NCBI GenBank assembly: GCA_025464895.1
Contig: JAODMG010000167.1
Location: forward strand, 1 to 36,236
From: Microbacteriaceae bacterium
GTDB taxonomy: Bacteria > Actinomycetota > Actinomycetes > Actinomycetales > Microbacteriaceae
Direction: 5' to 3'
DNA length: 36,236 bases
Positions 23,062-30,868 of this stretch are shown one piece after another. The position numbers were made by a program, and so were the translations under genes. The notes under the pieces were generated by a model, which saw nothing but the letters and a program-made list of their open reading frames with translations, was not told where the DNA came from and did not search any database. Position 1 is the stretch's first letter, and every line of letters starts with the position of its first letter.

Positions 23062-23799
23062 ATGGCGCTGCGACTTGTTCAGGTGAATTTCAAGGCTCGG
23101 GATGACTCGGCGCTCGGCCGGTTTTGGGCTGAGGCGCTCGGCTGGGGTGTTTCTAGCGAGGGACCCGGCGTGACCAACGTCGAACCCATGGGATTCGTCT
23201 GGCCGGACCCGGCTGCCGTCTGCGTCGATGTCGTCTCTGTCCCGGACCCCGAAACGGTGAAGTACCGCGCGCACCTCGATCTCGCCACCACCTCTGCGGC
23301 CCACCAGGCGGAATTGGTCGCACGCCTGAAGGAGCTCGGCGCGACATCCGCCGAAACGGGCCAGGGTGACGTGCCATGGACGGCCCTGGCCGACCCGGAG
23401 GACAACCTGTTCTGCGTGCTGGAGCCTCGATCGATCTACCGGGACACCGGGCCGATCGCCGCGGTCGTGGTCGACTGCGCGGATCCGCGGGCCATGGCCC
23501 GGTTCTGGAACGAGGCGATGGACTGGACCCTGCACGAGGTGACCGACGATCATGCGAGGCTGCGCTCGGCCAAGGGCGTCGGGCCGTACCTGGAGTTCCG
23601 TCGCACACCCGACATGGAGACCGTGCGAACCCGTGTCCATCTCGACCTGAGGCCGTACCCCGGTGACGACCAAGCGGCAGAGGTTACCCGGCTGCGGGCT
23701 CTGGGCGCCGCCGACGCCGACATCGGCCAGGGCGATGTGCCGTGGGTGGTCCTCACCGACACAGAAGGCAACGAGTTCTGCGTCCTCACCCCGGGCTGA
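23062..23799 (+). CDS. Two-domain VOC (glyoxalase-like) protein
   Basis: This 245-residue protein is built from two similar vicinal-oxygen-chelate halves. Each begins with a 'ARFW.EA..W' pattern (residues 16-28 'LGRFWAEALGWG' and about 145-157 'MARFWNEAMDW') and ends with 'GQGDVPWTALADPEDNLFCVL' in the first and a near-copy in the second (bases 23728-23790). The fold binds metals in dioxygenases and lyases, but in this 'glyoxalase-like domain' group the function is mostly unknown. ATG 23062 has TAGGCT eight bases upstream. It converges with the next gene. No substrate is suggested by the neighbours. Confidence 0.8.
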   Translation: MALRLVQVNFKARDDSALGRFWAEALGWGVSSEGPGVTNVEPMGFVWPDPAAVCVDVVSVPDPETVKYRAHLDLATTSAAHQAELVARLKELGATSAETGQGDVPWTALADPEDNLFCVLEPRSIYRDTGPIAAVVVDCADPRAMARFWNEAMDWTLHEVTDDHARLRSAKGVGPYLEFRRTPDMETVRTRVHLDLRPYPGDDQAAEVTRLRALGAADADIGQGDVPWVVLTDTEGNEFCVLTPG

Positions 23800-23802
23800 C
23801 GC

Positions 23803-23816
23803 AGAGCGGCGGCTCT
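23803..23816. terminator. Small hairpin between convergent genes
   Basis: agagc (23803-23807) and gctct (23812-23816) flank the loop ggcg, directly after the VOC stop and before the end of the convergent membrane-protein gene. It is a possible two-way terminator. Confidence 0.35.
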
Positions 23817-23822
23817 TACGCG

Positions 23823-24191
23823 CTAGCTATTGCTTCGCGGTGTCGGAATCTTCGCCGGCCCGGGGATCAGGCCGAGGGATGCGACGTGGTGGTCCCCGCC
23901 GAAGGCCCCGACCGAATAGCACTGCCACCCGATGCCGCCTTCGCCGAACAGTTCGAAGTGCGCGATCGCCCCTGTGGCATCCGGAACGGCGTAGTCGACC
24001 CAGGCCTGGCAGGCCCGCTGCGCGTTCGCTTTGCCGAGGCTGATCGTGGTGAATACTTCCGGAACGACGAGGGCCGCGATACCGAGGATCACGAGAGCCC
24101 GGATGATCCAGACAGTGGTACGGCTGCGCAGTGGTTTGTCACCGTGCGGCTCGTATCCAGCCAGTTCAGGTTGTTCTTCAAGGTCGCTCAT
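23823..24191 (-). CDS. Small single-pass membrane protein, function unknown
   Basis: This 122-residue protein is not a family I can name. Residues 1-25 are hydrophilic and acidic (cytoplasmic by charge), residues 28-49 are one hydrophobic helix ('VWIIRALVILGIAALVV'), and the rest is an outside domain with two cysteines ('QRACQAWVDYAVPDATG' and 'GIGWQCYSVGAFGG') that could form a disulfide. The start ATG 24191 has no Shine-Dalgarno; TAGAGT lies only three bases upstream, so the true start or promoter is uncertain. It is divergent from the APC permease gene. Confidence 0.65.
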   Translation of the reverse strand: MSDLEEQPELAGYEPHGDKPLRSRTTVWIIRALVILGIAALVVPEVFTTISLGKANAQRACQAWVDYAVPDATGAIAHFELFGEGGIGWQCYSVGAFGGDHHVASLGLIPGPAKIPTPRSNS

Positions 24192-24276
24192 CGCACTCTA
24201 GTGTCCCATGCCAACCGGGGTGGCGCATGGGCGCACCGGTCACCGTGGGGACAGGCAGAGTGACAGGCGGAATCGC

Positions 24277-24288
24277 TATTCTCGGAGG
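24277..24288 (+). promoter_or_regulatory. Candidate leaderless promoter of the APC permease
   Basis: TATTCT (24277-24282) ends six bases before GTG 24289. The intervening CGGAGG could also be read as a Shine-Dalgarno but would sit directly against the start codon, too close for normal use. Confidence 0.45.
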
Positions 24289-25539
24289 GTGACGACACTA
24301 CAGCGACGACTCGGCCTCGGCAACGCGATCGTGATCGGCCTCGCGTCGATGATCGGCGCCGGCGTGTTCTACGTCTGGGCTCCGGCTGCGGATGCTGCGG
24401 GCAGCGGGCTTCTCATCGGTCTGCTGGTCGCGGCGATCGTCGCATCCCTCAACGCCCTCAGCTCTGCTCAGCTCGCCATGGCGTACCCGGTGTCCGGCGG
24501 TGCATACGCTTTCGGGCGCGCGACCGTCGGCCCGTGGACCGGATTCGCGGCCGGCTGGCTGTTCCTGGCAGGTAAGACCGCGTCGGTCGGCGCGATCGCA
24601 CTGATCGCCGGCAGCTACCTCTGGCCGGCGCAGGCACGAGTTGTCGCGGTGGTCGTGGTCGCCGTCCTCGCGGCGGTCAACATGACCGGGATTCGGAGCA
24701 CGGCGGCCGCGAGCGCGACCATCGTGTTCTTCGTGCTCGGCGGCATCCTGGTCATCGTCGGTGCGGCCCTGTTCGCGCCCCCGGTTGGCGCCCAGGGCGG
24801 CCTCGTCGGCACGCCCATCGGCACCGACCCGTGGGGGATCCTGAGATCGGCAGGCCTCCTCTTCTTCTGCTTCGCCGGATACGCGCGGATGGCGACCCTG
24901 GGCGAGGAGGTCAGGAACCCGAGGCACACCCTGCCGCGAGCGATCATCATCGCGCTGGCCATCACTCTCGCGATCTACGCGACGGTCGGACTGCTCTGCG
25001 TGACCCTGCTCGGTCCGACCGCGCTGGCGAGGAGCGCAGCGCCGGTCGCCGATCTCGTCGGCGGCCAGGAGCCGTGGGACACCATCATCCGCATCGTTGC
25101 CGCGATCGCCTGCCTCGGCTCGCTCGTCGGCATTCTCGCCGGGCTCAGCCGCACCAGCCTCGCGATGGCCAGGGGTGGCGACCTTCCCGCTGACCTCGGG
25201 CGGGTGTCGCCGAAAACGAACGCGCCCATCGTCGCAGAGGCGACCATCGCGGTCGTCGCGATTCTGGGCATTCTGCTGCTCGATCCGACCGCGTTGATCG
25301 GATTCTCCTCGTGCGCGGTGCTCTGCTACTACGCGATCGCCAATCTTTCGGCGTTGCGCCAGCCGAAGGCGGAGCGGTGGCTGCCGTGGCTCGTGCAGCA
25401 GGCGGGGCTAGTCGGATGTCTCCTGCTCGCCGTCACCCTTCCATGGCAGTCGATCGTCGGAACCGCCGTGGTGCTCGCCGTCGGGCTGGCGATCCGGAGG
25501 CTGACCCACCCGCCGGTGCCCGCCGTTTCGAACTCCTGA
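24289..25539 (+). CDS. APC-superfamily amino acid permease
   Basis: This is an amino acid/polyamine/organocation transporter of 416 residues with about 12 membrane segments. The family's first-helix motif 'IVIGLASMIGAGVFYVWAPA' region (bases 24328-24390) has the unwound GAG element that contacts the substrate amino group. 'YPVSGGAYAFGRATVGP' follows in helix 3, and 'FCFAGYARMATLGEEVRNP' is the typical helix-6/loop motif. GTG 24289 is chosen since the first helix then begins at the usual distance; the frame extends to 24208 with non-conserved residues. The substrate is not readable. It is the only gene in its transcript and converges with gnd. Confidence 0.88.
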   Translation: MTTLQRRLGLGNAIVIGLASMIGAGVFYVWAPAADAAGSGLLIGLLVAAIVASLNALSSAQLAMAYPVSGGAYAFGRATVGPWTGFAAGWLFLAGKTASVGAIALIAGSYLWPAQARVVAVVVVAVLAAVNMTGIRSTAAASATIVFFVLGGILVIVGAALFAPPVGAQGGLVGTPIGTDPWGILRSAGLLFFCFAGYARMATLGEEVRNPRHTLPRAIIIALAITLAIYATVGLLCVTLLGPTALARSAAPVADLVGGQEPWDTIIRIVAAIACLGSLVGILAGLSRTSLAMARGGDLPADLGRVSPKTNAPIVAEATIAVVAILGILLLDPTALIGFSSCAVLCYYAIANLSALRQPKAERWLPWLVQQAGLVGCLLLAVTLPWQSIVGTAVVLAVGLAIRRLTHPPVPAVSNS

Positions 25540-25554
25540 CCGCACTTCGCGGTG

Positions 25555-25614
25555 CGCGAGCGGGCAGAAACCGTCCTAAAACGTGCTGGGAAGGGCGGAT
25601 TCTGCCCGCTCGCG
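25555..25614. terminator. Long inverted repeat between convergent APC permease and gnd
   Basis: cgcgagcgggcagaa (25555-25569) is the exact reverse complement of 25600-25614. After one unpaired base on each side, ccgtcct (25571-25577) pairs with agggcgg (25592-25598) with a single G-T. The whole is a stem of about 22 pairs with a 14-base loop. It is a good candidate for a two-way terminator although no T-tract is present. Confidence 0.6.
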
Positions 25615-25637
25615 GCGCGGGTGGAAGCCGTGCGAAC

Positions 25638-27095
25638 CTAGTGCGAGGAGCCTTCCGTCGCGATCTCGGTGCGGTCGCCGCTCCAGAGCGTGTGGAACAC
25701 GCCGGGCTCGTCCACGCGCTTGTAGGTGTGGGCGCCGAAGAAGTCGCGTTGGCCCTGGACGAGCGCGGCGGGCAGGCGCTTCGACGCGAGCGAGTCGTAG
25801 TAGCTGAGCGCCGCACCGAAACCGGGGATCGGGATCCCGGAGAGGGCAGCGGTCGATACGACACGGCGCCAGGCCGCCTCGCCCTCCTTCACCGCGTTGG
25901 CGAAGTACGGGTCGACGAGCAGGCTCGGGATGCTCGCATCGTTGGCGTAGGCCTCGACGATGCGGTTGAGGAACTGGGCGCGGATGATGCAGCCACCGCG
26001 CCAGATCGTGGCGACTGCGCCCTTGTCGATCTTCCAGTCGTACTTCGCGGCGCCGGCGATGATCGCGTCGAAGCCCTGCGCGTATGCGACGACCTTGGAG
26101 GCGTAGAGGGCGGCGCGCACGTCGTCCTCGAAGCTGTCCCCGGCATCCTGCACCTCTGGGCGGGAGGTGATCGTCGCCTGCACCGCCGTGCGCTGCTCCG
26201 GGTGGCTGGAGACCGCGCGGGCGAAGACGGCCTCGGCGATTCCGCCGACCGGAACGCCGAGGTCGAGCGCGTTCTGCACGGTCCACACCCCGGTGCCCTT
26301 CGATCCGGCCTCGTCGAGGATCACGTCGACGAGCGGCTTGCCGGTCTTCGCGTCGGTCTGGCGCAGCACCTCAGCAGTGATCTCGATCAGGTAGCTCTCG
26401 AGGTCCCCGGAGTTCCACACCTCGAAGACATCCGCGATCGCCGCCGGCTCGTGGCCGGCCACGTTGCGCAGCAGGTCGTAGGCCTCGGCGATGAGCTGCA
26501 TATCCGCGTACTCGATGCCGTTGTGGATCATCTTGACGAAGTGGCCGGCGCCGTCGGTGCCGATGTGGGTCACGCAGGGGACGCCGTCGACGACCGCGGC
26601 GATGGATTCGAGGATCGGGCCGAGGGTCTTGTACGCCTCGACGGAGCCGCCCGGCATGATGCTCGGTCCCTTGAGCGCGCCCTCTTCTCCACCGGAGATT
26701 CCAGCGCCGACGAAGTTGATGCCCGTCTCGCGCACCGCCTTCTCGCGGCGGATGGTGTCGGTGAACAGTGCGTTGCCGCCGTCGACGATGATGTCGCCCG
26801 GTTCGAAGGCCTTGGTGAGCTGGTCGATGACGGCGTCGGTGCCGGCACCCGCCTGCACCATGATGATCGCGGTGCGCGGCTTGCTCAGCGACGCCGCGAA
26901 CTCCTCGATGGTCGTTGACGGCACGAATCCGGCTTCGGGATGTTCTGACACCAGCAGGTCGGTGCGCTCGCGCGAACGGTTGTACACCGCCACGGTGTTT
27001 CCCTCGCGGCTGGCGAGGTTGCGGGCGAGGTTCGACCCCATCACCGCGAGTCCGATCACGCCGATGTTTGCCGTTGCGGATCCGTTTTCTGACAT
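25638..27095 (-). CDS. gnd: 6-phosphogluconate dehydrogenase (decarboxylating)
   Basis: This enzyme oxidises 6-phosphogluconate to ribulose-5-phosphate with CO2 and NAD(P)H. The start at 27095 has GAGGAG five bases upstream (minus strand) and gives 485 residues, the long dimeric type; the frame is open to 27137. The N-terminal Rossmann motif is 'GLAVMGSNLARN' (residues 15-26). The substrate-site 'SGGEEGALKGPSIMPGG' and 'KMIHNGIEYADMQLI' with the catalytic Lys follow, and the C-terminal tail 'AHTYKRVDEPGVFHTLWSG' completes the partner's active site. It stands next to KDG kinase, KDPG aldolase and gluconokinase, so it is the oxidative exit for gluconate. It is separated by 90 bases from kdgK, with TAACCT at 27151-27146 (minus) as a possible own -10. 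Confidence 0.95.
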   Translation of the reverse strand: MSENGSATANIGVIGLAVMGSNLARNLASREGNTVAVYNRSRERTDLLVSEHPEAGFVPSTTIEEFAASLSKPRTAIIMVQAGAGTDAVIDQLTKAFEPGDIIVDGGNALFTDTIRREKAVRETGINFVGAGISGGEEGALKGPSIMPGGSVEAYKTLGPILESIAAVVDGVPCVTHIGTDGAGHFVKMIHNGIEYADMQLIAEAYDLLRNVAGHEPAAIADVFEVWNSGDLESYLIEITAEVLRQTDAKTGKPLVDVILDEAGSKGTGVWTVQNALDLGVPVGGIAEAVFARAVSSHPEQRTAVQATITSRPEVQDAGDSFEDDVRAALYASKVVAYAQGFDAIIAGAAKYDWKIDKGAVATIWRGGCIIRAQFLNRIVEAYANDASIPSLLVDPYFANAVKEGEAAWRRVVSTAALSGIPIPGFGAALSYYDSLASKRLPAALVQGQRDFFGAHTYKRVDEPGVFHTLWSGDRTEIATEGSSH

Positions 27096-27185
27096 GGTGC
27101 TCCTCGATGCGAGTGATGTGGACCGGTGCGTCTTCACGCTGTTACAGGTTAAAGCCAGCGTCGTCCATCCGAAAACTGAGCGGGA

Positions 27186-28148
27186 CTAACGATTGACCGG
27201 TTCGGCGCCGTTCAGCAGGGCAAGTTCGTGCCGACGAGGCGCGCCTTCCCAGTCGCCGTGGGCGAGACACACGTATGCGCCGGTCGTCACCGCCGTGGTC
27301 AGCCGGGTCGGGACATCAGCATTCTCCAAGTATTCGCTCAGGTAACCGGCCACGAACGCGTCCCCCGCGCCGACGGTATCGATCGGATCGATGCGGATGG
27401 CCGCCCGCTCGTACTCCACGCCGTCGACCAGCGCGATGGCGCCGAGAGCGCCGAGCTTGATGACCGCCTGGCCGGCGCCGAGGTCCACCAGTCCGCGGGC
27501 GAGCTCGCTTGGAGTGCCGGCCTTCCCGACGGCGATCGCCGCCTCGTCCTCGCCGCCGAAGACCACATCGCAGAGCGGGACGATCCGTGAATAGGCCGCC
27601 TGGGCGGCCTGCCGCGACCAGAGTTTGCCGCGGAAGTTGAGGTCGAACGACACGACGACGCCGGCGTCGCGAGCGATCCTGATCGCCTCGAGAACGGTGT
27701 CGGCCATGCCTTCCGACAGCGCGGGGGAGATGCCGGTCAGGTGCAGCAGCGATGCTCCGCGGATGATGTCGTGGTCGAACTCGTCGGCGCGGAGCCGCGA
27801 GCCCGCGTTTCCCCGTCGGTAGTACCAGACGTGGGTGTCGATGCTGGTGCGGCGCTCCTTGATCATGAGCGATGTCGGTGCGCCATCGTCCCTGCTCGCG
27901 ACCACCCGAACACCCTCAGCCCCGATTTCGCGCACCACCAGGTCACCGAGCGAGTCGGCGCCGACCTTGCCGATCCAGGTGACCGGCACTCCGAGCCTGC
28001 TGAGGCCGATCGCCACGTTGCTCTCCGAGCCGCCGATGCCGATGGTCATCGAACGCTCGTGCTGCAGCGGCCCGACGCCGGACGAGCTCATCAGCGCCAT
28101 CGTCTCTCCGATAGTGACCACGGAGCGGGTTGGCGCGGAGCGGCTCAT
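27186..28148 (-). CDS. kdgK: 2-keto-3-deoxygluconate kinase (PfkB family)
   Basis: This kinase is predicted to phosphorylate 2-keto-3-deoxygluconate to KDPG. It is 320 residues long when started at ATG 28148, which overlaps the stop of the KDPG aldolase gene (ATGA, 28145-28148); the frame open to 28880 is antisense or out-of-frame extension. PfkB motifs are the N-terminal glycine pair region 'GIGGSESNVAIGLSRLG' and the C-terminal 'DTVGAGDAFVAGYL' with the catalytic Asp and anion hole. The assignment to KDG rather than another sugar rests on the coupled aldolase gene; by sequence alone, ribokinase-family members are hard to separate. Confidence 0.85.
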   Translation of the reverse strand: MSRSAPTRSVVTIGETMALMSSSGVGPLQHERSMTIGIGGSESNVAIGLSRLGVPVTWIGKVGADSLGDLVVREIGAEGVRVVASRDDGAPTSLMIKERRTSIDTHVWYYRRGNAGSRLRADEFDHDIIRGASLLHLTGISPALSEGMADTVLEAIRIARDAGVVVSFDLNFRGKLWSRQAAQAAYSRIVPLCDVVFGGEDEAAIAVGKAGTPSELARGLVDLGAGQAVIKLGALGAIALVDGVEYERAAIRIDPIDTVGAGDAFVAGYLSEYLENADVPTRLTTAVTTGAYVCLAHGDWEGAPRRHELALLNGAEPVNR

Positions 28149-28798
28149 CTCGCCGACCCGGCCGCATCCACGGCGCGCCTGCTTCGCTCGCCGAGGGCAT
28201 CCAGCGAACCGCCCTTGAGCGCATCGCCGACCAACGGTCCGCCCAGGCTCACCGCGACGGCGCCAGCCTTCAGCCAGGTCGGGATGTCGTCGAGGCCCAC
28301 TCCACCGGACGGGATGAACTCGATGTCGGGGAACGGTCCGCGCAGGTGGCCGCCGTACTGCGGACCGACGGTTTCGGCCGGGAAGATCTTCACCGCGGTC
28401 GCGCCGGCGGCCCATCCGGAGAAGAGCTCGGTCGGGGTCAGTCCTCCCGGGAAGACCGGTATGGCGTTGTGCACCGCGAGCGCGATGACCTCGAGGTTGA
28501 TGATCGGCGTCACCAGGTAGCGCGCCCCGGCGTCGATGGCCCGCCTGGCCTGGTCGGCCGTGACGATGGTGCCGATACCGATCTCGACATCCATGCCGAC
28601 CCGTTCGATCATCGCGGGCAGGTGCTCGAAGGTCCCCGGCGTGCTGAGGGTCAGTTCGATCGAGCGGATGCCGTTGGCCGCGAGGGTGTCCACGACGCCG
28701 TCGTAGTCGCGGGCATCCGCCGCTCGAAGCACCGCGATGATCGGATTCGCCCGCAGGACCGCCGATGGTTCTGTTCTGTTCGCTACCTTGGACAACAC
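28145..28798 (-). CDS. eda: 2-keto-3-deoxy-6-phosphogluconate aldolase
   Basis: This class I aldolase splits KDPG into pyruvate and glyceraldehyde-3-phosphate. It is 217 residues long. 'SIELTLSTPG' contains the catalytic Glu of the first barrel strand; 'IGIGTIVTADQARRAIDAGA' and 'YLVTPIIN' follow. The Schiff-base lysine lies in 'AVKIFPAE', the standard KxFPAE motif, and 'FIPSGGV' binds phosphate. The start is GTG 28798, with TACACT seven bases upstream and no Shine-Dalgarno. It is coupled to kdgK and diverges from gluconokinase with 80 bases between. No 6-phosphogluconate dehydratase (edd) is in the window, so KDPG is more likely to come from KDG by the kinase. Confidence 0.92.
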   Translation of the reverse strand: MLSKVANRTEPSAVLRANPIIAVLRAADARDYDGVVDTLAANGIRSIELTLSTPGTFEHLPAMIERVGMDVEIGIGTIVTADQARRAIDAGARYLVTPIINLEVIALAVHNAIPVFPGGLTPTELFSGWAAGATAVKIFPAETVGPQYGGHLRGPFPDIEFIPSGGVGLDDIPTWLKAGAVAVSLGGPLVGDALKGGSLDALGERSRRAVDAAGSAR

Positions 28799-28811
28799 GA
28801 TTGCCAGTGTA
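28799..28811 (-). promoter_or_regulatory. Candidate leaderless promoter of the KDPG aldolase-kdgK operon
   Basis: On the minus strand TACACT (28811 down to 28806) ends seven bases before GTG 28798. There is no Shine-Dalgarno. Confidence 0.45.
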
Positions 28812-28866
28812 TCTGAGGTTGATTTCTGTCTGGATGACGTCGTGAACGAGGCCGGTCGAGCCCGGA

Positions 28867-28878
28867 TACCCTGTAACC
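28867..28878 (+). promoter_or_regulatory. Candidate leaderless promoter of gntK
   Basis: TACCCT (28867-28872) ends six bases before ATG 28879. There is no Shine-Dalgarno in GTAACC. A regulator of gluconate use would be expected to act in this 80-base divergent gap, but no clear dyad is visible. Confidence 0.5.
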
Positions 28879-29388
28879 ATGTCGAATCAGCCGAAGCCGC
28901 TCGTCGTCGTCATGGGGGTTTCCGGTTCGGGCAAGAGCACCATCGGTGAGCTCTTGGCCTCCCGCCTCGGCGTCCCATTCCAGGACGCGGACGACCTTCA
29001 TCCGCAGGCCAACGTCGACAAGATGGCGGCAGGGCATCCGCTCGACGACGACGACCGCTGGCCGTGGCTCGCGAAGGTCGGCGAGGCGCTCAGCCGGGCG
29101 GATGACACGGGGCTCGTGATCGCCTGTTCCGCGCTGAAGCGCGCCTACCGCGACGCGATACTGGCCGAGGAGCCGACGACTCGATTCGTCGACCTCGAAG
29201 GCTCCCGCGAGGTGCTGGATGCGCGACTGTCCGACCGTCTTGGTCATTTCATGCCGGCGTCGCTGCTGGATTCGCAGCTCGCGACCCTCGAGCCACTCGG
29301 CCAGGACGAGCCGGGCATCCGGGTGACGATCGACCAGTCGCCGGACGAGGTCGTCGACGAGGCGCGCGCTCGGCTCGGCGTGGGCTAA
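28879..29388 (+). CDS. gntK: Gluconokinase (GntK/thermoresistant type)
   Basis: This kinase phosphorylates gluconate to 6-phosphogluconate, the substrate of the gnd product encoded nearby. It is 169 residues long. The P-loop is 'GVSGSGKST' at residues 13-21. The typical gluconokinase stretch 'FQDADDLHPQANVDKMAAGHPLDDDDRWPWL' spans bases 28978-29071, with the substrate-binding Asp and His, and 'ACSALKRAYRD' follows. It is divergent from the KDPG aldolase gene. A gluconate permease is not in the window. No second gene shares the strand before rplY, and a hairpin 24 bases after the stop suggests the transcript ends there. Confidence 0.94.
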   Translation: MSNQPKPLVVVMGVSGSGKSTIGELLASRLGVPFQDADDLHPQANVDKMAAGHPLDDDDRWPWLAKVGEALSRADDTGLVIACSALKRAYRDAILAEEPTTRFVDLEGSREVLDARLSDRLGHFMPASLLDSQLATLEPLGQDEPGIRVTIDQSPDEVVDEARARLGVG

Positions 29389-29412
29389 GCTGGGCCACTG
29401 AACTTCGGCGAG

Positions 29413-29433
29413 GGAATTGCCTTCGGCAATTCC
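29413..29433 (+). terminator. 9-bp hairpin after gntK, in the rplY leader region
   Basis: ggaattgcc (29413-29421) and ggcaattcc (29425-29433) form a perfect stem with loop ttc. It lies 24 bases after gntK and 143 bases before rplY. It may terminate gntK or be part of the rplY leader. The rest of the gap (29434-29576) shows a loose repeat gggcacgtct / gggcacacgtct and the rplY Shine-Dalgarno. Confidence 0.5.
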
Positions 29434-29576
29434 GTAATCGACGCGGTGGAGCGGGCACGTCTATCGGGATACTCCCCATGGGCACACGTCTTCCTCACGC
29501 TGCAGTGTTGTATCAACTGCCGATGCGTTCGAGTTGAACATGAAACGTGGGCCTCGGCCCCGATAGGAGAAACACC

Positions 29577-30191
29577 ATGGCTGACAAAACCAGCAATCAC
29601 CTGACCACTGAGGTCCGCGAATCCTTCGGCAAGGGTGCGGCTCGCAAGATCCGTGCCGCAGGCAAGATCCCGGCCGTCATCTACGGTCACGGCACCGATC
29701 CGCAGCACGTCACCCTGCCTGGACACGAGGTCGCCCTCATCATCCGCAAGGCGAACCAGGTGCTCGAGCTCGACATCCAGGGCAAGATCCAGCTCGCGCT
29801 GGTCAAGGATGTGCAGAAGGACCCGGTGCGCCAGATCATCGAGCACCTCGACCTCGTCGTCGTCCGCAAGGGCGAGAAGGTGCAGGTCGAGGTTTCGGTT
29901 CACGTGTCCGGTGAGCCGGTTTCCGGAACCGTCGCGGAGCTCGACACCCAGCGTCTGCTCCTCGAGGTCGCCGCGACCGACATCCCGGAGAGCGTCACTG
30001 TCGACATCGAGGGTGCGGAGGCAGGCACTCACGTGCTCGCCAAGGATGTCCCGCTGCCGGAAGGCGCGACCCTGATCTCCGACCCGGAAGCCCTCGTCGT
30101 CGCGGTCTCCGTGCCGCAGGAGCAGGACCTCGGCGAGGTTGCCGAGGCCGAGGTACCGGCCGAGCCCGAGGCCGAAGAATCCGCAGAGTAG
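29577..30191 (+). CDS. rplY: 50S ribosomal protein L25 / general stress protein Ctc
   Basis: This protein binds 5S rRNA in the large subunit. It is the long Ctc/TL5 form, 204 residues. The N-terminal L25 domain (residues 1-95) has 'GKGAARKIRAAGKIPAVIYG'; the C-terminal beta-rich TL5 domain follows (about 95-185), and an acidic Glu/Ala-rich tail ends the protein. The start ATG 29577 has AGGAG eight bases upstream; the frame is open to 29547 without support. pth follows after 18 bases and mfd after that, the usual ctc-pth-mfd order. The 188-base upstream gap leaves room for a leader. Confidence 0.95.
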   Translation: MADKTSNHLTTEVRESFGKGAARKIRAAGKIPAVIYGHGTDPQHVTLPGHEVALIIRKANQVLELDIQGKIQLALVKDVQKDPVRQIIEHLDLVVVRKGEKVQVEVSVHVSGEPVSGTVAELDTQRLLLEVAATDIPESVTVDIEGAEAGTHVLAKDVPLPEGATLISDPEALVVAVSVPQEQDLGEVAEAEVPAEPEAEESAE

Positions 30192-30209
30192 TCGGTTTCC
30201 GCAACACCA

Positions 30210-30818
30210 ATGAACGACAAGCCAGTGGACGATAGCCAGTGGCTCGTAGTCGGGCTCGGTAACCCCGGGCCCGACTACGCCGGCAACCGTCACAACGTCG
30301 GGCAGATGGCGCTCGCCGAACTGGCCGACCGGGCATCCGCGACCTTCAAGAATCACAAGACTCCCGCTGCTGTTGCCGAGGCACGTAGCGGTTTCGAGGG
30401 TCCGAAACTCGTGCTCGCAAAGCCCAACAGTTTCATGAACCTGTCCGGTGGTGCCGTTGCCGGGCTGCTGCGGTTCTACACGCTCGACCCGTCGAGGCTG
30501 ATCGTGCTGCACGACGAACTGGACATCCCGTTCGATTCGCTGAAGCTCAAGTTCGGCGGAGGACACGGGGGCCACAACGGGCTGCGCGACATCATCGCGG
30601 CGATCGGCACCGGTGATTTCACCCGGGTGCGCATCGGCATCGGACGCCCGCCCGGTCGCCAGCCCGCAGCCGACTTCGTATTGCGCGACTTCAGCGCCGA
30701 CGAACGTAAGGTTCTGCCGAACCTGCTCGCGGATGCCGCTGACGCGGTCGAGCAGATAGCTCGCGACGGCCTGACCGCGGCGCAACTCCGCTTCCACACG
30801 GCCTCGGCCGCGGAGTAG
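30210..30818 (+). CDS. pth: Peptidyl-tRNA hydrolase
   Basis: This enzyme releases peptides from prematurely dropped peptidyl-tRNA. It is 202 residues long. The N-terminal motif '[17 protein letters not shown]' carries the catalytic His28. '[15 protein letters not shown]', '[10 protein letters not shown]' with the supporting Asp, and '[15 protein letters not shown]' complete the active site and tRNA-binding face. Eleven residues precede the core, slightly more than in E. coli. It follows rplY by 18 bases and is probably cotranscribed. mfd starts 50 bases downstream with its own candidate promoter. Confidence 0.95.
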   Translation: MNDKPVDDSQWLVVGLGNPGPDYAGNRHNVGQMALAELADRASATFKNHKTPAAVAEARSGFEGPKLVLAKPNSFMNLSGGAVAGLLRFYTLDPSRLIVLHDELDIPFDSLKLKFGGGHGGHNGLRDIIAAIGTGDFTRVRIGIGRPPGRQPAADFVLRDFSADERKVLPNLLADAADAVEQIARDGLTAAQLRFHTASAAE

Positions 30819-30855
30819 TAGGCGCACCGCGCGCGAGCACGTCGGACCGCCCGCG

Positions 30856-30868
30856 TACACTTGACCGA
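30856..30868 (+). promoter_or_regulatory. Candidate leaderless promoter of mfd
   Basis: TACACT (30856-30861) ends seven bases before GTG 30869 and no Shine-Dalgarno is present. This suggests mfd has a transcript of its own besides any read-through from pth. Confidence 0.45.
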
